DNA of 8,114 nt, from assembly GCA_030640155.1 (NCBI GenBank), contig DAOWJX010000273.1, positions 1 through 8,114 on the forward strand. Reading direction: 5' to 3'. This stretch comes from Candidatus Aegiribacteria sp. (lineage in GTDB: Bacteria; Fermentibacterota; Fermentibacteria; Fermentibacterales; JCC-6). Positions 1 to 6,419 of the stretch are shown piece after piece. The notes beneath the pieces are model-generated. The model did not search any database. It was given only the letters and a program-made list of their open reading frames with translations, and was not told where the DNA came from. Each line of letters opens with the position of its first letter. Position 1 is the first letter of the stretch. Position numbers and translations under genes: made by a program.

Positions 1-642
1 ATATTCCTGTCCCTCCTCGGGTTCTTCGTACCTGGTATAGTAAAAACCTGAATTATCGGCGTTCCAGCTGACCCCCCCCTTTGTCCAGAGGATGGTATCA
101 CCAAGGGCAGCTTTTGTCTCTATATCCATTACGTACCATGTGGACCAGTCCGACCCGCTCCCGCTGGTTGCCCATGCAAGCAGCTCACCGTCGTCGGTTA
201 CACTGGCTCCTGCAAGAGACAGTCGTTCCTCCAAGGGAAACTCGTTCGGGTTGATAAGCACAACCGGTTCAGCATCAAGAGTCTCCCGGTAGCAGAACAA
301 GGAGTGATCCTGCAGCCCGTCGTTGAGGGTGAAAAAGTAGCGCTCACCTCTCCTGTAGGGCATTGAGTAGCGCTGGTAATCGTATAGTTCCTCAAACCTT
401 TCCCTTATCCAGTCCCTGCATGGAATAACCTCGATGAAGCCGTCCCAGATCTCGTTCTGGGCAGCAATCCACTCCAGTGTTTCGGCAGAATTCACATCCT
501 CGAGCCAACGGTAGGGATCCGGAACGAGTGTTCCGAAGTAATCATCCACCTGATCGGATACCCTGGCTTCAGGATAATCGATATCGAAAGCACCAGTGAA
601 AGCGCAGATCGCTAAGACAGGAAGTAATATTATCGACTTCAA
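1..642 (-). CDS. Prolyl oligopeptidase family serine peptidase (S9A), secreted; N-terminal part only
   Basis: This is the first 214 residues of a protein that continues beyond the left edge. Residues 1-18 (MKSIILLPVLAICAFTGA) form a Sec signal peptide, so the enzyme should act in the periplasm or outside the cell. The mature N-terminus matches the S9A family: the hallmark DPYRWLED at 42-49, preceded by DDYFG at 33-37, then SGSDW at 161-165 and a beta-propeller-like strand GFYYTRY at 199-205. S9A enzymes cleave short peptides after proline; their N-terminal propeller gates a C-terminal alpha/beta hydrolase domain. That domain and its Ser-Asp-His triad lie outside the window, so activity cannot be judged, and a related S9A oligopeptidase B is not excluded. 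The start is TTG at 642-640: it is the only start codon that includes the whole signal peptide, and a GGAG lies 7 bases upstream. The gene is divergent from everything else here. A run of eight G in the coding strand (72-79) is in frame. Confidence 0.92.
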   Translation of the reverse strand, partial: MKSIILLPVLAICAFTGAFDIDYPEARVSDQVDDYFGTLVPDPYRWLEDVNSAETLEWIAAQNEIWDGFIEVIPCRDWIRERFEELYDYQRYSMPYRRGERYFFTLNDGLQDHSLFCYRETLDAEPVVLINPNEFPLEERLSLAGASVTDDGELLAWATSGSGSDWSTWYVMDIETKAALGDTILWTKGGVSWNADNSGFYYTRYEEPEEGQEY

Positions 643-649
643 TTGACCA

Positions 650-653
650 CTCC
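650..653 (-). promoter_or_regulatory. Shine-Dalgarno supporting the TTG start of the prolyl oligopeptidase
   Basis: Read on the minus strand, GGAG lies 7 bases before the TTG at 642-640. The only nearby ATG (minus strand, just upstream) is in another frame, so this site decides the start. Confidence 0.6.
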
Positions 654-683
654 ATCTGTGAAAGAGAACTTAAATCTATCCTG

Positions 684-1166
684 ATGAATATAACATTTAA
701 TACTCTTTTTACGAGTACTACCGTTACACCGGAGAAAACGGCAATGCTTTCTGGCCATGTTGTGGAACCCCAGCTTCGAAAGGTACTCGGTTATAGAGAC
801 TTACTGAACCTCCGAGCAGAGATTATGAGAGATAACGTCCCCGAAATCAAGGTTGGATAAGCTTTTCGCTGATCCAGCTTCAGTTGAGAGGTGTGCCCTG
901 TCAGGTAGTAAGAAAGCCTCTCGTGACATTGACTGAGCAGAGTTTCAGGCATTATCATCATCATCATCCCAGGAGCCTATCCGATAATGTGCATCGAGCA
1001 GAAGAGCCTCGCAGCTGAGATAGAATGCACGGAGATTTGAGGAGAATACTGGAAGTATTTGACGCCAATATGCGAAGATCATAACCATCTGTGTGGGTTT
1101 TATGCAGTTGCGTCATTGTCGGACAGGCTTCTGGATAAAGAAATTGACGAAAATGAGGACAGATAA
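684..1166 (+). pseudogene. Possible decayed coding region of unknown family
   Basis: An ORF of 58 codons runs from ATG 684 to TAA 860. It starts MNITFNTLFTS and ends RAEIMRDNVPEIKVG. Slipping one base near 852 gives a second protein-like stretch (LDKLFADPASVERCALSG, about 853-936). The original frame then reopens from about 936 to a TGA at 1038-1040, and beyond that stop reads GEYWKYLTPICEDHNHLCG and on to EIDENEDR before TAA 1164-1166. The first and last stretches share one frame, which fits a single former gene broken by two compensating frameshifts and stop codons. Against this, open stretches of 40-60 codons occur by chance, I recognise no family, and there is no convincing ribosome site before ATG 684. 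The 58-residue ORF might instead be a genuine small gene. Confidence is low. Confidence 0.22.
954..968 (+). repeat. Short ATC trinucleotide tract (five units)
   Basis: Five consecutive ATC units are visible. In one reading frame they give a run of Ile, in another a run of His. The tract sits in the possible pseudogene region and has no evident function. Confidence 0.7.
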
Positions 1167-1235
1167 GTGCTGTTAGGAGAATATCTTAAAATTGCATGAA
1201 ACCCAGCACCATAGTTGATTATTACTGATAATGGC

Positions 1236-2744
1236 ATGTATATGAACCGGTTGCGAATAAAGTTCAGCGATATCCTGCTTGTGTTAGTACACATTGCAAC
1301 AGCATGTATGTTGTTTACGCTTGTAATCTCAAGAAGCAGTCATCCTGTTGTTCTCGATCGATATTCGGCCTCACTTGCTGCAGCCATCGTTTTCATCTTC
1401 GTTCTCCTGCTCGTGTCCGGATTTATCCTTGGATTGAAAAGAAAAGCATACCGGCAATTCCTCACTACACTCATTCTGAGATTCGGCGTCTTTCCTGAGC
1501 TGATGGTTATCTTCATATGCCTTGCAGCCATGTTTCTCCTGATTGTCGGTACCGCACTGACACCTCTGCTGAGAGAACCTCTTTTCGCGTTGGGTCTTTC
1601 CCTACTGCTTGCATCTGTAGCGCTCATCATTCCTGTTCTCATGAGCACGGAGAGAAGGAAAGCCTTTGCCGGACGAATGGGTGGATTCTTCATAGGGCTT
1701 CTTGTTTCTCTAATAGCAGCAGAGTTGTTTCTACACATTGTTTTACCAAGCAGCATATACCACCCATCCCTTGACCTGAGACCAAACCTGAAATTCGAGA
1801 TACTGAATAACGTTCCGGGAGTCGCGAACACCGGTTACCACTCCACCAACAGTATCGGGTTGAGAGGAGAGGAGCCACCCGAGGAGTGGGATGAGTATTT
1901 CACCATTATCACTGTTGGGGGCAGTACAACCCATTGTTTCTATCTAGATGACCAGAAAACCTGGCCTTATCATCTTCAGGAAAACCTGAGAGCCTGGAAT
2001 GACAGGATCTGGGTTGGCAATGGAGGTCTCATAGGGCACACGACAAGAGGACACATCATATTCATGAGAGAGGTCATACCCCAGTTGAATCCGGATATGG
2101 TGATAGTCCTGTGTGGTATAAATGACCTGGGGCTTTCCCTTAAACCGAATATCTCCCGGGAGGGAGTACCCTGGGAGCAGGCCAGTATTGGCGACAGGAT
2201 GCTTGCTTCAAGCAGACTTATCCAGGTACTCAGCAGATGGAAGCGAATACTGTTCGAAGATGCCATAGTGATTACAGAAAACCTGCCCCGGTCTTATAGT
2301 TATACCACTCTTGATTCTCCGGAGATTCCCCTTCCACCCGATCTGAGGACCATACTCCCGTCCCTGCCGGAGTATGAATCGAATATCCGCACTATCATTC
2401 ATCAGGCCCGGGAAGCCGATGTGAGAATAGTTTTCCTAACTCAACCACTCATGTTCGAAGACAATGAGTACTGGCGTGGCATGTGGGGAAAACCGCACTG
2501 GTTTGGAGCGTCAGGCATGGTCTACTCAGCTTCAGCATTGTGGCGAATGCTTGACATGTTCAACACGGAACTCAAGCAGATCTGCCGCGATGAGGGGGTT
2601 CCATGTTTTGATCTGGCAGCTGCCCTTGGACATGATAATGTTTTTTTTGTGGATGAAATGCATTTTTCGGAAGCCGGAGCCGCAGAAGTATCAAATCTCG
2701 TTTCAGAATTTCTGATCGAACAGAATATTGTACAGACTAAATGA
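1236..2744 (+). CDS. Membrane-anchored SGNH/GDSL-family hydrolase with five-helix N-terminal module
   Basis: The 502-residue protein has two parts. Residues 1-170 contain five hydrophobic helices (about 12-33, 44-67, 89-110, 115-135, 149-170). Basic loops (KRKAYR, STERRK) fall where the positive-inside rule puts the cytoplasm, so the C-terminal part should be periplasmic. That part carries all four SGNH blocks: GGSTT with nucleophile Ser230; NGGLIG with oxyanion Gly264; GIND with Asn296; and DEMH with Asp473 and His476. The family removes or transfers ester-linked acyl groups on polysaccharides, peptidoglycan or lipids; the substrate here cannot be read. The membrane part is too short for the roughly ten-helix acyltransferase-3 domain found in O-antigen acetylases. 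The start is uncertain: ATG 1236, ATG 1242 and TTG 1215 are all in frame, and none has a clear ribosome site. It is separated by 224 bases from the next gene, so it is probably its own transcription unit. Confidence 0.88.
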   Translation: MYMNRLRIKFSDILLVLVHIATACMLFTLVISRSSHPVVLDRYSASLAAAIVFIFVLLLVSGFILGLKRKAYRQFLTTLILRFGVFPELMVIFICLAAMFLLIVGTALTPLLREPLFALGLSLLLASVALIIPVLMSTERRKAFAGRMGGFFIGLLVSLIAAELFLHIVLPSSIYHPSLDLRPNLKFEILNNVPGVANTGYHSTNSIGLRGEEPPEEWDEYFTIITVGGSTTHCFYLDDQKTWPYHLQENLRAWNDRIWVGNGGLIGHTTRGHIIFMREVIPQLNPDMVIVLCGINDLGLSLKPNISREGVPWEQASIGDRMLASSRLIQVLSRWKRILFEDAIVITENLPRSYSYTTLDSPEIPLPPDLRTILPSLPEYESNIRTIIHQAREADVRIVFLTQPLMFEDNEYWRGMWGKPHWFGASGMVYSASALWRMLDMFNTELKQICRDEGVPCFDLAAALGHDNVFFVDEMHFSEAGAAEVSNLVSEFLIEQNIVQTK

Positions 2745-2968
2745 GATAGCTGCGAATTGGTCATCGAAAATCGCGAACCTGTCCCGTCGAATATCTGTCA
2801 AAGCCACTTTCCAGAGATCTTCATGCTTTCCTGTTCTAAAATGCACGGTTTTCATGAATAACTCCGTTCCTGATATTTCACGGAAAGTGGAACTATTGTC
2901 AATTTGCATGATAGAAACTAGATAATGGATAATATGTAAATCAATATCTTCATTGAAATGCGAGGGTC
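2745..2968. other. Intergenic region upstream of the envelope operon
   Basis: This 224-base gap contains a perfect 9-base inverted repeat (2804-2812 and 2882-2890, separated by 69 bases), a promoter-like sequence near its right end, and a possible 50-codon minus-strand ORF (2703-2855). No strong hairpin followed by a T-run is visible after the hydrolase stop, so no terminator is called. Confidence 0.5.
2896..2926 (+). promoter_or_regulatory. Candidate sigma-70-like promoter for the porV-like/surE operon
   Basis: TTGTCA at 2896-2901 matches five of six bases of the -35 consensus. TAGATA at 2919-2924 (17-base spacer) or GATAAT at 2921-2926 (19-base spacer) could serve as the -10. It lies about 45 bases before the first gene of the operon, at a natural promoter position. 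If the organism belongs to a Bacteroidetes-like lineage its promoter consensus may differ. Confidence 0.3.
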
Positions 2969-3871
2969 ATGATCAGAATATTTCTTGTTGGATTACTCAT
3001 ATTTGCTGTGTTGCCGGCGTTATCTTCAGATGAAGTATACCGTGACGCAGGCGCGGGAGCTTTCAGTTTCCTGAAGATCGATCCTGGAGCTAGAGCAGCT
3101 GCACTCGGTGGAACAGGGGTAATAAACAGCGGAAGTCTGGCAGGATTCACTAATCCGGCTCTTCTCGCTTCACTTGAAACAGGTGCAATAGCAGCCGGAC
3201 ACAATCAATGGCTTGGAGATGCCTCACAGAACTACCTGGCCTGGAATTTTCTGGCAGGTCCGGTCACCTGTGCTCTCGGAGGCCGTTTTCTTCATGTCGG
3301 AAACCTCGAGATGCGGAATGAAGCAACTTCTGAACCGCTGGACAGTTTTTCCGCATGGGATATGTCTTTCCATGCCGCAGGTGCGGTTAGACTGGGAATA
3401 TTTGATCTCGGAGCGGGATTCAAGATACTTCGTGAGAAAATATGGCTGGAAAGCTCCTCAGGTGTAGCGTTTGATGCAGGCCTGGTGATACACCCAATGA
3501 CAAATCTGGATATTGCCGCCGCTGTGCAGCATATAGGACCCTCAGTGATAATGGTTGATAACGAATTCAGGCTTCCATCAACCTGGAGGGCTGGAGCAAG
3601 ATATACTTTCGGTCTTCCGATCGGGTTACTTGCTCTATCAGGGGAGATCAGGAAACCGCTTGATAACAGCTTCTCAGCAGGCAGCGGTCTGGAATACACA
3701 CCAAAGAGATGGCTGAGCCTCAGATTCGGCATGAGGTTCTTAGATGACTCAAGAGACCTGACAGCGGGCATGGGTCTTTCAGCAGGAGGGTGGATACTCG
3801 ATTACGCCTTCGTTCCTGTGAATTACGCTATGGGAACAGTACATCGTTTCTCACTTCAGAGGTCTCTTTAA
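2969..3871 (+). CDS. PorV/PorQ-family (UPF0164-like) outer-membrane beta-barrel protein
   Basis: The 300-residue protein begins with a signal peptide (MIRIFLVGLLIFAVLPALSS, cleavage near 19-20). The mature N-terminus has the family signature: GAFSFLKIDPGARAAALGGT at 30-49 and NPALLA at 62-67. It then alternates hydrophobic and polar residues with many Gly and aromatics, as in a transmembrane barrel, and ends LDYAFVPV (278-285) then HRFSL (292-296), the usual C-terminal strands. PorV of the type IX secretion system is an outer-membrane barrel that shuttles cargo to the surface sortase. Many relatives in these phyla have no proven link to type IX secretion, and no other component of that system is visible here, so only the family is assigned. 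A GAGGG lies just 2 bases before ATG 2969, an unusually tight spacing, but no alternative start keeps the signal peptide. It is the first gene of the operon, 4 bases before surE. Confidence 0.85.
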   Translation: MIRIFLVGLLIFAVLPALSSDEVYRDAGAGAFSFLKIDPGARAAALGGTGVINSGSLAGFTNPALLASLETGAIAAGHNQWLGDASQNYLAWNFLAGPVTCALGGRFLHVGNLEMRNEATSEPLDSFSAWDMSFHAAGAVRLGIFDLGAGFKILREKIWLESSSGVAFDAGLVIHPMTNLDIAAAVQHIGPSVIMVDNEFRLPSTWRAGARYTFGLPIGLLALSGEIRKPLDNSFSAGSGLEYTPKRWLSLRFGMRFLDDSRDLTAGMGLSAGGWILDYAFVPVNYAMGTVHRFSLQRSL

Positions 3872-3875
3872 CTCC

Positions 3876-4634
3876 ATGCGGATACTTCTGACAAATGATG
3901 ATGGTTACGATCAGCCGGGTCTTCTCGAGCTGGAAAACTCATTAGGGGAAAGACACGAGATATGGGTTGTTGCTCCGCTTCATCACTGCAGCGGCACCAG
4001 CCATGCTCTCGGTCTTTATTCTTCAATGGAGCTCATAACCGAGGGGGAGGATTCGCGCAAATGGGCTTTGGAGGGTACACCCACAGATTGTGTAAAGATA
4101 GCTCTCATGGAGATTATGAAGGATAATCCTCCCGATCTGCTTATATCCGGTATCAATCCGGGATCGAATCTCTCGAATAACATTCTGTATTCCGGAACAG
4201 TTGCCGCTGCGATGGAAGCCGCACTCTGGAACATTCCATCTATTGCATTGAGCGTTCAGATTTCAGCACACGGTGAGAAGCCCTTGTTTGAAACTGCTTC
4301 CAATGCTCTTGATACGCTTCTAGATAATGATATAAATAACAAAATTCCGAATGGAACGATTGTCAATGTGAATGTTCCAGGTCTGGATATCAGTGAGATC
4401 AAGGGTTGGAAATGGACACGAATGGCGCAATTCAGTGCTGACATTTCATTCAGAGAAATTGAACCGGGCAGAGTATTCGCATATGACCGGTACCGCTCAC
4501 TTCCCGTGATCGATCCTGATGGTACCGATGTAGACGCAATCCAGAAGCATTATATCAGCATGACTCTGCTTGATGTTAACAGAACATCAACCCGGAAGCC
4601 ACCGATCCTGGAGCTTACAGACGGGAGTCACTGA
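3876..4634 (+). CDS. surE: 5'/3'-nucleotidase SurE
   Basis: The 252-residue protein matches SurE in length and motifs from the first codon: MRILLTNDDG, with metal ligands Asp8 and Asp9; VVAPLHHCSGTSHA, with Ser39; EGTPTDCVKIAL at 66-77; SGINPGSNLS at 91-100, with Asn94; and YSGTVAAAMEAA at 105-116. The C-terminal part has DGTDVDAI near 215-222 and YISMTLL near 226-232, where most relatives read ISxTPL. SurE is a divalent-metal-dependent phosphatase that removes phosphate from nucleoside 5'- or 3'-monophosphates and is tied to stationary-phase survival and nucleotide salvage. It is normally cytoplasmic, and no signal peptide is seen, so it is the odd member of an operon of exported proteins. 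ATG 3876 lies 4 bases after the previous stop, which suggests translational coupling. The usual partner pcm is not adjacent. Confidence 0.96.
   Translation: MRILLTNDDGYDQPGLLELENSLGERHEIWVVAPLHHCSGTSHALGLYSSMELITEGEDSRKWALEGTPTDCVKIALMEIMKDNPPDLLISGINPGSNLSNNILYSGTVAAAMEAALWNIPSIALSVQISAHGEKPLFETASNALDTLLDNDINNKIPNGTIVNVNVPGLDISEIKGWKWTRMAQFSADISFREIEPGRVFAYDRYRSLPVIDPDGTDVDAIQKHYISMTLLDVNRTSTRKPPILELTDGSH
4623..4627 (+). promoter_or_regulatory. Shine-Dalgarno-like GGGAG supporting a TTG start
   Basis: GGGAG lies within the last codons of surE, 10 bases before TTG 4638. The in-frame ATG codons at 4650 and 4659 are too far from it, which favours the TTG start for the next gene. Confidence 0.4.
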
Positions 4635-4637
4635 GCA

Positions 4638-6419
4638 TTGTTGTTTATTATGGCAATCATGCTCGCATCTCCGGATGCGGTCTTTCTGAATCATGATGTA
4701 ACACTTTACTGTTCATCTCCGGATTCAGGTTATGAAGAAGTCACCAGTGAAGTCATAATCCCCCTTACAGCAAGGGGAGTTGAACGCTACAGAGAACTTG
4801 TATCGTCGTTCAGGAACACATGGGAATCACTTGAGATCTCGATCGCTGAAATAAGGCACTGGAGACCGGGAAGAGGTACGAACAGGGCAGTATTGAGAGA
4901 GATTCCCCACAGATCTCTTCTTCCTGGAGGAAGACTGGAGAGTTCTCTAAGGGAGCTGTTTGTGGAATTCCCTGGGATTGAAATCGGTGATACGCTTTTC
5001 ATAGAGATAAGACGGCATATCGACTATCTGCCCATGGATGATTTCTACACATATACATTCTATGCGGCGGCAAGAGACAGCATCAGCGCGGGAAGCTTCA
5101 GAGTGTTCTGGCCTGATGATCGGGAAATTCATATTGCATCGAACGACTTCCCGGAGCCGGAAATAATACCGATCAACGATTCAACGGTATGCTTTTCATG
5201 GAATACTTATTCCCATAGTCCGATTGCGACTCTTCCATTCACGCGGAGTACTGCCGAATGCAGCCCTTCCTTAACAATTTCCAGCCACCAACCGTCCGAT
5301 GTGAGCGCCGGATTGTTCATTGTTCTTGTTGAAAAACTCATGCAGGATTATGCACCGGTTGCTGATTCCATTCTGTCGGTAACAGGATATGAACCACTAA
5401 ATATCGCCTGCTGGGTTTCAGAGGAGATTGAATACCTGAGCGGAAACTGGGGGAGAGATCCGGGTTATTCACCGCGCCTGCCTCTTGAAACACTGAATGA
5501 GCATGCGGGTGTATGCCGTGACAAGGCAGTTCTTCTCCTATGGCTTCTGAGAAGAGCCGGGCATGATCCGTATGCCGTTCTCACTTCAATGTCCAGAAGC
5601 ATTACCGAGTTTGTCGGTTCTCGAAGTTTTGATCACATGCTTGTCGCTCTTGATCTCAATTCAAATGAAGTGCTGTATCTGGACCCTTCGAACAGCTTCT
5701 CGGAGGATGGGTACTCGTACACGCTCAGAGGCGCGGCATATCTGCCATTAACTGCTTCAGGGAGCGAACTGGTATGCTTTCCGGATAAGTATAACCAGGA
5801 TTCTCTATCCATTCTGATAGAAGGTACTGTTGATGCTGATTCGGAGATGATCTATGGAAATATCAGTGTTACCATGTCAGGAGCAGCTGACGAACTATAT
5901 AGATCAATGTTTGCCGGAGTACCGCCTGAGAGAACATCAGCACTCCTTGAGACTCTGTTTGGACTGCTTCCAGGCTCAGACATCCATCTTGACGGCGATC
6001 CGTTCAAAATCGGACAGCCTCTTACCGTGCATGGTTCAGGATCATGGGAGTGCAGTATCATCAGAAAGGACAATTCCCTCTACATGCTGGTTCCCGGGCT
6101 TGAGACATTCGACCTTATCGGTTCAAGAGCATCTGCATTCGTACTTCCGGATATCAGGGATAATGTATTTATTGAAACGACATATTTCGCATATGTGAGA
6201 TTGAATCTTACAGGACTGCCTTCAGATTCTCTTGAAACTCCCGGTCCATATTTCGGGAGTAATTACAGTATTGAATTTTATCATAATAATGATTCCCTCT
6301 GTATGGAGGAATCCATGTCTCTTCTGCCGATGATTCCGGATATACATCAACTTGATGATCTGAGGTCAGGACTTATTTCGAGAATGTCAGGATTTTTCAG
6401 AACGGTGGTATTCCGGTGA
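4638..6419 (+). CDS. DUF3857/transglutaminase-like protein with intact catalytic triad
   Basis: This 593-residue protein has three regions. Residues 20-170 resemble DUF3857: an opening strand region, ARGVERYREL at 45-54, and the FPGIEIGDTL strand at 111-120. Residues about 245-370 form a transglutaminase-like papain fold: GVCRDKAVLLLWLLRRAG at 291-308 with Cys293, FDHMLVAL at 331-338 with His333, and LYLDPSN at 346-352 with Asp349. That is a complete Cys-His-Asp triad. The C-terminal region (about 390-593) contains FAGV (425-428) and DPFKIGQPLTVHGSGSW (454-470), motifs shared with the next gene. Bacterial members of this fold act as proteases, amidases or cross-linkers; the substrate is unknown. 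The N-terminus (MLFIMAIMLASPDA) is hydrophobic, and export is likely, but it is short and lacks basic residues. TTG 4638 is chosen because of the ribosome site and the 3-base gap to surE. ATG 4650 is an alternative. Confidence 0.82.
   Translation: MLFIMAIMLASPDAVFLNHDVTLYCSSPDSGYEEVTSEVIIPLTARGVERYRELVSSFRNTWESLEISIAEIRHWRPGRGTNRAVLREIPHRSLLPGGRLESSLRELFVEFPGIEIGDTLFIEIRRHIDYLPMDDFYTYTFYAAARDSISAGSFRVFWPDDREIHIASNDFPEPEIIPINDSTVCFSWNTYSHSPIATLPFTRSTAECSPSLTISSHQPSDVSAGLFIVLVEKLMQDYAPVADSILSVTGYEPLNIACWVSEEIEYLSGNWGRDPGYSPRLPLETLNEHAGVCRDKAVLLLWLLRRAGHDPYAVLTSMSRSITEFVGSRSFDHMLVALDLNSNEVLYLDPSNSFSEDGYSYTLRGAAYLPLTASGSELVCFPDKYNQDSLSILIEGTVDADSEMIYGNISVTMSGAADELYRSMFAGVPPERTSALLETLFGLLPGSDIHLDGDPFKIGQPLTVHGSGSWECSIIRKDNSLYMLVPGLETFDLIGSRASAFVLPDIRDNVFIETTYFAYVRLNLTGLPSDSLETPGPYFGSNYSIEFYHNNDSLCMEESMSLLPMIPDIHQLDDLRSGLISRMSGFFRTVVFR

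Larger units (their letters stand above)
643..1235. other. Intergenic region between divergent genes
   Basis: This gap of almost 600 bases separates the leftward peptidase from the rightward SGNH hydrolase and should hold promoters for both. The AT-rich part (660-712) is the likeliest promoter zone for the peptidase, with a TATATT-like element read on the minus strand, but no well-spaced -35/-10 pair is clear. It also holds an imperfect inverted repeat (698-720), five ATC units (954-968) and the possible gene remnant at 684-1166. An ATTAT/ATAAT inverted repeat with a 5-base loop (1218-1232) lies just before the hydrolase start. I see no tRNA, riboswitch or transposon end. Confidence 0.6.

Noticed and set aside
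950..972. His-rich reading (HYHHHHP) suggesting a metal-binding peptide
   Set aside because: It comes from the ATC trinucleotide tract read in one frame; no complete gene with a start and ribosome site surrounds it.
1340..1831. 163-codon minus-strand open frame inside the SGNH hydrolase gene
   Set aside because: It lies entirely antisense to the membrane part of a well-supported gene, and its product is Arg/Ser-rich and low in recognisable motifs, as expected for the complement of a hydrophobic coding region.
2745..2800. Intrinsic terminator after the SGNH hydrolase
   Set aside because: Only a weak GCGA/TCGC pairing is present, with a long loop and no following T-run.
2958..2972. Four-codon ORF (MRGS, stop overlapping the PorV-like ATG) as a leader peptide
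   Set aside because: It is too short and has no regulatory codon run or attenuator hairpin; the GAGGG within it is more simply a ribosome site for the downstream gene.
3292..3771. 159-codon minus-strand open frame inside the PorV-like gene
   Set aside because: It is fully antisense to a gene with a signal peptide and clear family motifs; no ribosome site or motif supports it.
5854..6198. 114-codon plus-strand open frame within the first transglutaminase-like gene
   Set aside because: It is an alternative frame inside a gene whose shared C-terminal motifs (FAGV, DPFKIGQP) are in the main frame.
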